The notes under the pieces are model-generated. The model saw only the letters and a list, made by a program, of their open reading frames with translations. It was not told where the DNA came from and made no database searches. From Pseudomonadota bacterium (GTDB lineage: Bacteria > Pseudomonadota > Gammaproteobacteria > Xanthomonadales > Xanthomonadaceae), in NCBI GenBank assembly GCA_023393895.1, contig JAEXBT010000046.1:1-11855 (forward strand): a DNA stretch of 11,855 nt. The letters run 5' to 3'. A program made the translations under genes and the position numbers. Shown here piece by piece: positions 6,318-11,855 of this stretch. Position 1 is the first letter of the stretch; each line of letters opens with the position of its first letter.

Positions 6318-7028
6318 ATGCAACCGATCCGGACATTCCTGGCCCTGGCGATGGCGCTCACGATGCCGCTGGCCTTCGCCGGCACACCCCTGCCGGATGG
6401 GCCTCACGTCGTGGTGCCCGGAGAGGGCGAGGTCAGCATCGCGCCTGACCGGGTCGTGCTGAAGCTGTCGGTGGCTGCCACCGACGCCGACCCCGCGCAG
6501 GCCAAGCGCAGGGTGGACGATGCGGTCAGCCGGTATCTCGAGGTGCTCGAACGGCACAAGGTGCCGGTGGCCGATGTCACCGCATCCTCGCTGCGGCTGG
6601 ATGAGCAGGTCGAACGCGATGACGATGGCCGGCCGGTGTCACGTGGGCATCGCGCGGTCCGCGAGGTTAGCGCGCGGGTGTCGGATGTCGCCGGCTTCAA
6701 CCGGATCATCGACGAGGGGCTTGCCGCAGGCATGCAGTCGATCGACGATATCCGCTTCGAATCCAGTCGCGCCGACACACTCCGGATCGAGGCCCGCCGA
6801 CGCGCGGCCGCGGCCAGCCGCATGCGCGCCGAGCAACTCGCAGAAGCCTACGGGGCGCGACTCGGGCGCATCTACAGCATCAACAGCGTCAACTCCGGGT
6901 TGATGCCGGCCTATGGCGGTGGCCTGGACCGGATCGAAGTCAGCGGGTCGCGGCTGCCGGCGCGTTACCTGCAACCGAAGATCGAATTCAGCGAGCGCGT
7001 GCAGGTGGTGTTCGAACTGCTGCCCTGA
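6318..7028 (+). CDS. SIMPL (DUF541) domain periplasmic protein
   Basis: The 236-residue protein starts with a Sec signal peptide (MQPIRTFLALAMALTMPLAF, likely cleaved after Ala21 before GTPL). It continues as a SIMPL/DUF541 domain: VVVPGEGEVSIAPDRVVLKLSV, a helix rich in charged residues, ASSLRLDEQVE and a C-terminal ERVQVVFELLP strand. The domain family includes BP26/Omp28 and E. coli YggE, linked to oxidative stress resistance and able to form ring-shaped oligomers; the biochemical activity is unknown. The start is supported by a strong Shine-Dalgarno, GGGAGG at 6306-6311, six bases before the ATG. It begins 35 bp after zapE and probably belongs to the same transcript. Only five bases separate its stop from the convergent antiporter stop. 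Confidence 0.88.
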   Translation: MQPIRTFLALAMALTMPLAFAGTPLPDGPHVVVPGEGEVSIAPDRVVLKLSVAATDADPAQAKRRVDDAVSRYLEVLERHKVPVADVTASSLRLDEQVERDDDGRPVSRGHRAVREVSARVSDVAGFNRIIDEGLAAGMQSIDDIRFESSRADTLRIEARRRAAAASRMRAEQLAEAYGARLGRIYSINSVNSGLMPAYGGGLDRIEVSGSRLPARYLQPKIEFSERVQVVFELLP

Positions 7029-7033
7029 TCGCC

Positions 7034-8863
7034 TCAGTCGCCGGCGGGCGGTGCCGCCCGCGCCTGGCGCACGGCTTCAGCCAGCGCCCCTTCGTCAAGA
7101 TCGGCCTCGAACAGCTCGCCCAGTTCGCGGCGCGCGTCGATCGTCGATTGCCGGAGCGCGTCCTCGTCGTCGTAGATCAAGTGCTGGGCCTCGAGGATGC
7201 GCTCGTCGTGTTCGCGGAAACGGCGCGCGTAATCGTCCGCGGCCTCCGGCTCGACGCCGAGCTCCAGCAGCACCTCGCGGCCGGTTTCCAGCGCGGTGGC
7301 GAAGGTTTCACGCATCGGCCGGACCCCGAAGTCCATCAGCTGCCACGCATGCACGCGGTCGTGGGCGCGCGCCAGCACCTTGGCGTTGGGATAACGGCGA
7401 CGCAGCAGGCGGACGATGCGCAGGCTGTTCTTCGGATCGGGCACGGCGACCACGAACACCTTGATCCGGTCGGCGCCGGCGGCGCGCAGCAGGTCCGGCT
7501 TGGCCGGGTCGCCGTAGTAGATCGGGCTGCCGAACTTGCGGAAGAAATCGACCTGCTCGACATCGGAATCGATGGCGACGAACCGGATCCGCTGGGCCAG
7601 CATCAGCCGCGCGACGATCTGGCCGAAGCGCCCGAACCCGGCAATCAGGACCTGCGGGTGGCTGTCCGGGATCTCGTCGAAGGCGCGCTCGGGCGTGGGT
7701 GGCTTGCGCAGGCCCATCAGCCGGCTGATCACCAGCACCAGCGGCGGGGTCAACGCCATCGACACGCCGACCATGGCCGTCAGCAGGTCGTGGCGCGCGC
7801 CCTCGATCAGGCCGGCGCGGTCGGCTTCGCTGAAGACCACGAAGGCGAACTCGCCGCCCAGTGCCAACACCCCGCCCAGCAGCAGCGCGCCGCGCGTATC
7901 CAGTCCGCCGAGCCCGCGACCCAGCGCGAACAGCACGGCGAACTTGAGGCTCATCAGGGTCAGCACGCCGATGATGATCGCTTCGGGTTGCGCGGCGACC
8001 ACGCCGAGGTCGATGGTCATGCCCACCGCCATGAAGAACAGGCCCAGCAGCAGGCCCTCGAACGGCTGGATCTGCGATTCCAGCTCGTGCCGGAACTCCG
8101 ATTCGGCGAGGATCACGCCGGCCAGGAACGCGCCCAGCCCCGCGCTCAACCCGACCTTCTGCAGCAACCAGGCGCTGCCCAGCACTACCAGCAGGGCGGT
8201 CGCGGTGAAGACCTCGGGCATGTCCAGCCGCGCGATCCGTTGGAACAGCTGGCGCAGCAGCACGCGGCCACCAACGACCAGCAGGGCGATGGCGCCGATC
8301 GCCTTGGCGATCGCCCAGCCCTGAGCCTCGCCATCGGCCGCGACGATGCCGCCGATCAGCGGGATCGCCGCCAGCAGCGGGATCGCCGCCAGATCCTGGA
8401 ATAGCAGGATCGCGAAGGCGAGACGGCCATGCGGGCTTTGCAGTTCCTGGCGTTCGGACAGCAACTGCAACCCCACCGCGGTCGAGGACAGTGCTAGCGC
8501 CGCGCCCACCACCAGGCCACCGCGCCAGGTGACGTCCTCCAGCAGCGTGGCCAGCACGGCCAGCACCGCGGTGCTCAGCAGCACCTGCAGGCCACCGATG
8601 CCGAACACCGGCTTGCGCATCAGCTTCAGCCGCGGCAGCGACAGCTCCAGGCCGATCACGAACAGCATCATGACCACGCCGATCTCGCTGGCGGTCAGCA
8701 CCGGCTCCGGGTTGGGCACCACTTTCAGCGCATACGGGCCCAGCAACACCCCGGCGACCAGATAACCCAACACCGCCCCCAGCCCGAAGCGCTTGAACAC
8801 GGGCACGGCGACCACCGCGGCCAACAGGAACACCAGCGCGAGTTCGAGACCACCACCGTGCAT
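7034..8863 (-). CDS. KefB/KefC-like monovalent cation:proton antiporter (CPA2) with RCK domain
   Basis: The chosen start gives 609 residues, the usual Kef length. Residues about 1-385 form a Na+/H+ exchanger-type membrane domain with many hydrophobic helices, including [35 protein letters not shown] (Asp157) and [10 protein letters not shown]. The loop [20 protein letters not shown] matches the acidic regulatory loop of Kef proteins. Residues about 403-540 are a cytoplasmic TrkA-N/RCK Rossmann domain with GFGRFG at 409-414 and the acidic IDSD strand end. The charged tail YDDEDALRQ...[13 protein letters not shown] is also Kef-like. Kef systems expel K+ in exchange for protons and are gated by glutathione conjugates in E. 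coli; KefB and KefC cannot be separated here, and glutathione gating is assumed. ATG 8863 is preferred over the in-frame GTG at 8878 because GGAGGT (8868-8873) lies four bases before it and would be inside the longer reading. Confidence 0.92.
   Translation of the reverse strand: MHGGGLELALVFLLAAVVAVPVFKRFGLGAVLGYLVAGVLLGPYALKVVPNPEPVLTASEIGVVMMLFVIGLELSLPRLKLMRKPVFGIGGLQVLLSTAVLAVLATLLEDVTWRGGLVVGAALALSSTAVGLQLLSERQELQSPHGRLAFAILLFQDLAAIPLLAAIPLIGGIVAADGEAQGWAIAKAIGAIALLVVGGRVLLRQLFQRIARLDMPEVFTATALLVVLGSAWLLQKVGLSAGLGAFLAGVILAESEFRHELESQIQPFEGLLLGLFFMAVGMTIDLGVVAAQPEAIIIGVLTLMSLKFAVLFALGRGLGGLDTRGALLLGGVLALGGEFAFVVFSEADRAGLIEGARHDLLTAMVGVSMALTPPLVLVISRLMGLRKPPTPERAFDEIPDSHPQVLIAGFGRFGQIVARLMLAQRIRFVAIDSDVEQVDFFRKFGSPIYYGDPAKPDLLRAAGADRIKVFVVAVPDPKNSLRIVRLLRRRYPNAKVLARAHDRVHAWQLMDFGVRPMRETFATALETGREVLLELGVEPEAADDYARRFREHDERILEAQHLIYDDEDALRQSTIDARRELGELFEADLDEGALAEAVRQARAAPPAGD
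7044..7061. other. GC-rich inverted repeat at the converging gene ends
   Basis: GCGGGCGG and CCGCCCGC form a perfect 8-bp inverted repeat around TG, 16 bp past the SIMPL stop codon and inside the last codons of the antiporter gene. It could slow transcription from the left, but it lacks a T-run, so calling it a terminator is not justified. Confidence 0.3.
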
Positions 8864-8867
8864 GCGC

Positions 8868-8873
8868 ACCTCC
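8868..8873 (-). promoter_or_regulatory. Shine-Dalgarno deciding the antiporter start
   Basis: On the minus strand this reads GGAGGT followed by GCGC and ATG (8863). It supports the ATG over the upstream GTG. Further upstream, CATAAT at 8881-8886 (minus strand) is a possible -10 box for the same gene, without a convincing -35. Confidence 0.6.
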
Positions 8874-8910
8874 GGCACTAATTATGCGGGCGCGGGTGCA
8901 GCCGGAAGCG

Positions 8911-8916
8911 GATAAT
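8911..8916 (+). promoter_or_regulatory. GATAAT -10-like box abutting the queF start
   Basis: GATAAT matches TATAAT at five positions and ends six bases before the ATG at 8923. The intervening GAGGGC sits too close to the start codon to be a normal ribosome site. Together these suggest a leaderless queF message. No -35 hexamer is evident. The divergent gap with the antiporter is only 59 bp, leaving no room for a preQ1 riboswitch. Confidence 0.35.
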
Positions 8917-8922
8917 GAGGGC

Positions 8923-9750
8923 ATGAACATCGTGCCCGGACCTGACGACAGCCTGCTCGGTCGCGAGACCGCCTATCCCGATCGCTACGCCCCCGGCCTG
9001 CTGTTCGCCATCCCGCGGGCACGCGGGCGCGCGGCGCTGGGCATCGCGGAAACACCGCCGTTCATCGGCCATGACCGCTGGCACGCCTATGAACTGGGCT
9101 GGCTGGATGCGCGCGGCAAGCCGCAGGCGGCGACCGCCACCCTCCACGTGCCCGCTGATTCGCCCAACCTGATCGAATCGAAGTCGCTGAAGCTCTACCT
9201 CAACTCCCTCAACGGCGAGTGCATGGCCGATGCGGCGGCGTTGCAGGCGCGCATCGAGACCGACCTGTCGAAAGTGGCGGGCGCGCCGGTGACCATGGTG
9301 TTCGGCCTGCCTCCAGTGGCCTCGGTGCCGGACGCCGCGATGATCGACGGACTCGATATCGAGGTGGCGGAGGATGCCTACGCCGAGCCCAACCCCACGC
9401 ACCTGCGCGCCGATACCGGCGAGCTGCGCGAGGAAACGCTGGCTTCCGGCCTGCTGAAATCGAACTGTCCGGTCACCGGCCAGCCGGACTGGGCCACACT
9501 GGTCATCGACTACCAGGGGCCGCGCATCGATCCGGCGGGGCTGCTGCGCTACCTGATCGGTTTCCGCGAGCATCGCGAATTCCACGAGCAGTGCGTCGAA
9601 CGCATCTTCGTGGACCTGCAGGCGCGATGCCGGCCGGCGTGGCTGTCGGTGGAAGCGCGATACACCCGTCGCGGCGGCCTCGACATCAACCCGTGGCGGG
9701 CCACGCCGGGCCGACCGGCGCCGACGCCGGTGCGCGACCCGCGCCAGTGA
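8923..9750 (+). CDS. queF: NADPH-dependent 7-cyano-7-deazaguanine reductase QueF (long form)
   Basis: The 275-residue protein reduces the nitrile of preQ0 to the aminomethyl group of preQ1, a step in queuosine synthesis in the cytoplasm. It is the two-domain E. coli-like form (about 280 residues), not the short Bacillus form. The QueF signature [11 protein letters not shown] lies at residues 85-95. The active site [11 protein letters not shown] has catalytic Cys182 and Asp189, equivalent to E. coli Cys190 and Asp197. [13 protein letters not shown] contains His221 and Glu222, used in substrate binding. The C-terminal [10 protein letters not shown] is also typical. The start at 8923 is preferred over ATG 8884 because the extra 13 residues are not typical of the family and would place the start against the divergent antiporter. 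It stands alone, without other queuosine genes beside it in this window. Confidence 0.96.
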   Translation: MNIVPGPDDSLLGRETAYPDRYAPGLLFAIPRARGRAALGIAETPPFIGHDRWHAYELGWLDARGKPQAATATLHVPADSPNLIESKSLKLYLNSLNGECMADAAALQARIETDLSKVAGAPVTMVFGLPPVASVPDAAMIDGLDIEVAEDAYAEPNPTHLRADTGELREETLASGLLKSNCPVTGQPDWATLVIDYQGPRIDPAGLLRYLIGFREHREFHEQCVERIFVDLQARCRPAWLSVEARYTRRGGLDINPWRATPGRPAPTPVRDPRQ

Positions 9751-9815
9751 GCGTTCACCGGGGCGCGATGTTTTCTTAACACGGGGCGTGCGAGCCTGCG
9801 GACGTCCATTACAGC

Positions 9816-9822
9816 GAGGAGG
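9816..9822 (+). promoter_or_regulatory. Strong ribosome site for the LysM gene
   Basis: GAGGAGG ends five bases before the ATG at 9828. It is the strongest ribosome site in the window, suggesting high expression, and contrasts with the SD-less starts of queF and the hydrolase. Confidence 0.7.
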
Positions 9823-9827
9823 CTGCC

Positions 9828-10154
9828 ATGGCCAACCAGAACAACGATCCCGACAAGCTCTCCCTGGCCGGCATGTCCGGCGGGAAGGATGGCGCGTTCT
9901 CCGGCGTGACCGGCGGCAGCAGCGCCAGCGGCGACAAGGCCGATTTTTCCCGCGTCACCGGCGGCAGCAGTGCCGTGGTCGGTGCCGGTGGCGGCAGCCG
10001 CAGCTACACCGTCCAGTCGGGCGACTCGCTCTCTGCCATCACCAAGCAGGTCTATGGCGATGCGGGCGAGTGGAAGCGCATCTACGAAGCCAACCGCGAC
10101 CAGATCGATGACCCGGACAAGATCTTCCCCGGGCAAACCTTCAAACTTCCCTGA
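9828..10154 (+). CDS. Small LysM-domain protein
   Basis: A 108-residue protein without a signal peptide or membrane helix. Residues 1-57 are rich in Ser, Gly and Ala and contain two copies of a 16-residue repeat unit (FSGVTGGSSA at 24-33, FSRVTGGSSA at 40-49). Residues about 58-107 are one LysM domain: RSYTVQSGDSLSAI, KQVYGDAGEWKRIYEANRD, DPDKIFPGQTFKLP. LysM usually binds GlcNAc-containing glycans such as peptidoglycan. The sequence of this LysM resembles that of E. coli Kbp/YgaU, a soluble K+-binding protein that pairs BON with LysM, but no BON domain is present here. Without a signal peptide, export is uncertain. The gene has a strong ribosome site and is followed after 25 bp by a lipoprotein gene that appears to share its transcript and terminator. 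Confidence 0.88.
   Translation: MANQNNDPDKLSLAGMSGGKDGAFSGVTGGSSASGDKADFSRVTGGSSAVVGAGGGSRSYTVQSGDSLSAITKQVYGDAGEWKRIYEANRDQIDDPDKIFPGQTFKLP
9897..9974 (+). repeat. 48-bp-period coding repeat in the LysM gene
   Basis: Codons for F-S-x-V-T-G-G-S-S-A occur at 9897-9926 and 9945-9974, 48 bp apart. The core ACCGGCGGCAGCAG is identical at the DNA level while the edges differ by several bases, pointing to an old internal duplication in the Ser/Gly-rich N-terminal region. Confidence 0.75.
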
Positions 10155-10179
10155 TCCGCACACACAAGCAGGAGTTTCC

Positions 10180-10659
10180 ATGAATCGCAAGCATCTCTCG
10201 ATCGCACTGGCTTCAGCGCTGGTTGCCGCCGTCGGCATGACCGGCTGCAAGAAGAACGAGACCCCGGTCGCCACCCCGCCCGCGGCCGACACCACCCCGG
10301 CACCGGCGCCCGCACCGACCCCGGCACCGGCTGGCGTCACCATCAATTCGCTGGACCTCGGCAAGGCCGTGGGTGCCGACAACCGCGTCACGACAGCGAG
10401 CTCGGTGTTCGCGCCCGCCGATAGCGACATCTACGTGTCGGTCAACACCAGCGGGATGCCGTCCGGCAACAAGCTCAACGCCAAGTGGACCTACCAGGAC
10501 GGTCAGGTCGTCCACACCGAGTCCCGCGACATGGCCGGCGGCGACACCATGTACGCGTTCAAGATCAACAACCCCAACGCCTGGCCGGTGGGCAAGTACA
10601 CCGTTGCCGTCGACGTCGATGGCGCGAACGTGCAGACCCGCGAATTCGAGATCAGGTAA
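10180..10659 (+). CDS. Small predicted lipoprotein with Pro/Ala linker and beta-rich domain
   Basis: The 159-residue protein starts at ATG 10180, with AGGAG five bases upstream. Its lipoprotein signal ends in MTGC with Cys23; Lys at +2 suggests the outer membrane. Residues about 28-52 are a flexible Pro/Ala/Thr linker ([14 protein letters not shown]). Residues about 53-159 form a beta-rich, possibly immunoglobulin-like domain with [58 protein letters not shown] and a final REFEIR strand. I do not recognise a named family. A tethered, ligand- or partner-binding surface domain fits, but that is inference. It lies 25 bp after the LysM gene and shares the terminator at 10689, so the two probably form an operon. 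A longer open frame reaching back to 9970 only shadows the LysM gene. Confidence 0.87.
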   Translation: MNRKHLSIALASALVAAVGMTGCKKNETPVATPPAADTTPAPAPAPTPAPAGVTINSLDLGKAVGADNRVTTASSVFAPADSDIYVSVNTSGMPSGNKLNAKWTYQDGQVVHTESRDMAGGDTMYAFKINNPNAWPVGKYTVAVDVDGANVQTREFEIR

Positions 10660-10688
10660 GTCCCGGATCCCTTGGCCTGAGGGCGAGC

Positions 10689-10718
10689 AGGGCGCGACGC
10701 GAGTCGCGCCCTTTTTTT
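10689..10718 (+). terminator. Strong intrinsic terminator of the LysM-lipoprotein unit
   Basis: A perfect 10-bp stem, AGGGCGCGAC with GTCGCGCCCT, closes a GCGA tetraloop, and its last base starts a run of seven T. It is 29 bp past the lipoprotein stop codon and is the clearest terminator in the window. Confidence 0.95.
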
Positions 10719-10846
10719 GCCTCCCTAGACCATCCCAGTACGGCCGCGCATCTTTGCCCACCGGGGCCGCAGCGGCGACAATGACCGATTCCCTCACGCG
10801 ACCCTCGCCCGCCTCGGGCCGTGCGTCGCCCCACCGCGAGCCCGCC

Positions 10847-11855
10847 ATGACCGACACGCCGAAGATCCTCTACACGCTGACCGACGAAGCGCCGTTGCTT
10901 GCCACGCATTCGTTCCTGCCGATCGTGCAGGCGTTTGCGAGAAGCGCGGGCGTCACCGTCGAGACCCGCGATATTTCGCTGGCTGCGCGCATCCTCGCGC
11001 AGTTCCCGGAGCGCCTTGGCGATGCGAAGGTCAGAGATGACCTGGCCGAACTCGGCGAACTGGCGAAGACGCCCGAAGCCAACATCATCAAGCTGCCCAA
11101 CATCAGCGCCTCCGAGCCGCAGCTCAAGGCGGCGATCGCCGAATTGCAGGCGCAGGGCTTCGACATCCCCGACTATCCGGAGGAGCCGGGCAGCGATGCC
11201 GAGCTCGAGGCCAAGGCCCGCTATGACCGGGTCAAGGGCAGCGCGGTGAATCCGGTCCTGCGCGAGGGCAACTCCGATCGCCGTGCGCCGGCCTCGGTCA
11301 AGAACTACGCGAAGAAGCATCCGCACCGCATGGGCAAGTGGGATGCATCCTCGAAGTCGCATGTCGCCCACATGGACGATGGCGATTTCTACGCCAGCGA
11401 GCAGTCAGTCACCTTCGACCATGACGGCAAGGTGCAGATCGAACTGCTGGGCAAGGACGGCTCGGACATCGTGCTGAAGCCGAAGACCAAGGTGCTGCCG
11501 GGCGAGGTGCTGGACTGCGCGGTGATGCGCGCGGACCGGCTTGCGGACTTCGTCGATGCGCAGATCGCCGACGCGAAGTCGCAGGGCGTGCTGTTCTCGC
11601 TGCACCTGAAGGCGACGATGATGAAGGTCAGCGATCCGATCATGTTCGGCATCGCGGTGCAGCGCTATTACAAGGCGCTCTACGACAAGCACGGCGCGTT
11701 GCTCGAGAAGATCGGTTTCGAGCCGGACAACGGCATCGGCGACCTCTACGCCAAGCTCGGCGAGTTGACGGCCGACGAGCGCGCGGCGGTCGAGGCGACC
11801 ATCGCCGAGATCTACGCCGCCAACCCGGGCTTGGCGATGGTGAACTCCGACAAGG
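10847..11855 (+). CDS. icd: NADP-dependent isocitrate dehydrogenase, monomeric type (3' end beyond window)
   Basis: The first 336 residues of a protein normally about 740 long. It oxidatively decarboxylates isocitrate to 2-oxoglutarate with NADP+ in the TCA cycle. It belongs to the monomeric IDH class known from Azotobacter and Corynebacterium, unrelated in length to the roughly 415-residue dimeric enzyme. Diagnostic stretches are [33 protein letters not shown] (82-89), [19 protein letters not shown] (130-148, with substrate-binding Ser132 and Asn135), [12 protein letters not shown] and [17 protein letters not shown] with Lys255. These residue numbers coincide with those of the Azotobacter enzyme, which supports the start at 10847. 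An in-frame ATG at 10781 would add 22 residues (MTDSLTRPS...) not expected in the family. No strong ribosome site precedes 10847. The frame is intact to the window edge. Confidence 0.96.
   Translation, partial: MTDTPKILYTLTDEAPLLATHSFLPIVQAFARSAGVTVETRDISLAARILAQFPERLGDAKVRDDLAELGELAKTPEANIIKLPNISASEPQLKAAIAELQAQGFDIPDYPEEPGSDAELEAKARYDRVKGSAVNPVLREGNSDRRAPASVKNYAKKHPHRMGKWDASSKSHVAHMDDGDFYASEQSVTFDHDGKVQIELLGKDGSDIVLKPKTKVLPGEVLDCAVMRADRLADFVDAQIADAKSQGVLFSLHLKATMMKVSDPIMFGIAVQRYYKALYDKHGALLEKIGFEPDNGIGDLYAKLGELTADERAAVEATIAEIYAANPGLAMVNSDK

Noticed and set aside
7148..8404. A 418-residue plus-strand frame opposite the antiporter gene
   Set aside because: Composition is dominated by Gln, His, Arg and Ala repeats, typical of antisense translation of a membrane protein gene in GC-rich DNA.
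8864..8922. A preQ1 riboswitch before queF
   Set aside because: The 59-bp gap contains no stem-loop with an A-rich tail of the preQ1 class, and the gap is shared with the divergent antiporter promoter.
7308..8930. A 540-residue minus-strand frame overlapping the antiporter in another phase
   Set aside because: It is rich in Arg, Gly and Ala with no recognisable motif, whereas the other phase gives a full Kef protein with all conserved motifs.
10297..10332. The CCGGCACCGGCGCC-like tract as a regulatory repeat
   Set aside because: It encodes the Pro/Ala linker of the lipoprotein in frame and needs no other explanation.

Overview
The window comes from a high-GC gammaproteobacterium, most likely a member of the Xanthomonadaceae/Lysobacteraceae (Lysobacter, Luteimonas or Pseudoxanthomonas type). 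The clues are strongly G/C-biased third codon positions, a long-form QueF, a monomeric NADP isocitrate dehydrogenase, a KefB/C-like antiporter, and several genes with little or no Shine-Dalgarno sequence but a -10-like box right before the ATG. The genus is inferred from style and remembered protein resemblance, not from a search.

Layout. (1) 1-1255 looks accessory or decayed. It holds the C-terminal end of a large uncharacterised protein, about 410 bp without a convincing gene, an intact tRNA-Arg(CCG) on the minus strand, and 89 bp further right an exact 42-bp copy of the 5' part of that tRNA. (2) 1256-1993 is a minus-strand aqpZ broken by a 1-base loss and a 22-bp insertion that repeats 14 bp. 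(3) 2143-4487 carries a membrane-anchored monohaem cytochrome c, a strong terminator, then a lipoprotein nuclease of the ExeM/EEP type. (4) 4523-7028 is a compact plus-strand run: alpha/beta hydrolase, zapE (ATGA overlap) and a SIMPL/DUF541 periplasmic protein. (5) A convergent Kef-type antiporter (8863-7034) is followed by divergent queF (8923-9750). (6) 9828-10659 is a two-gene unit, a LysM protein plus a small lipoprotein, closed by a strong intrinsic terminator. (7) The window ends inside the gene for monomeric isocitrate dehydrogenase.

From 2143 onward the window reads as ordinary core chromosome: respiration, cell division, cation balance, tRNA modification (queuosine) and the TCA cycle. 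The unusual material is at the left: the tRNA half-duplication beside an accessory-looking gene end, and the aquaporin pseudogene. I did not find a convincing new multi-gene system. The best leads are the tRNA duplication, the large gene that runs off the left edge, and the unexplained LysM/lipoprotein pair.
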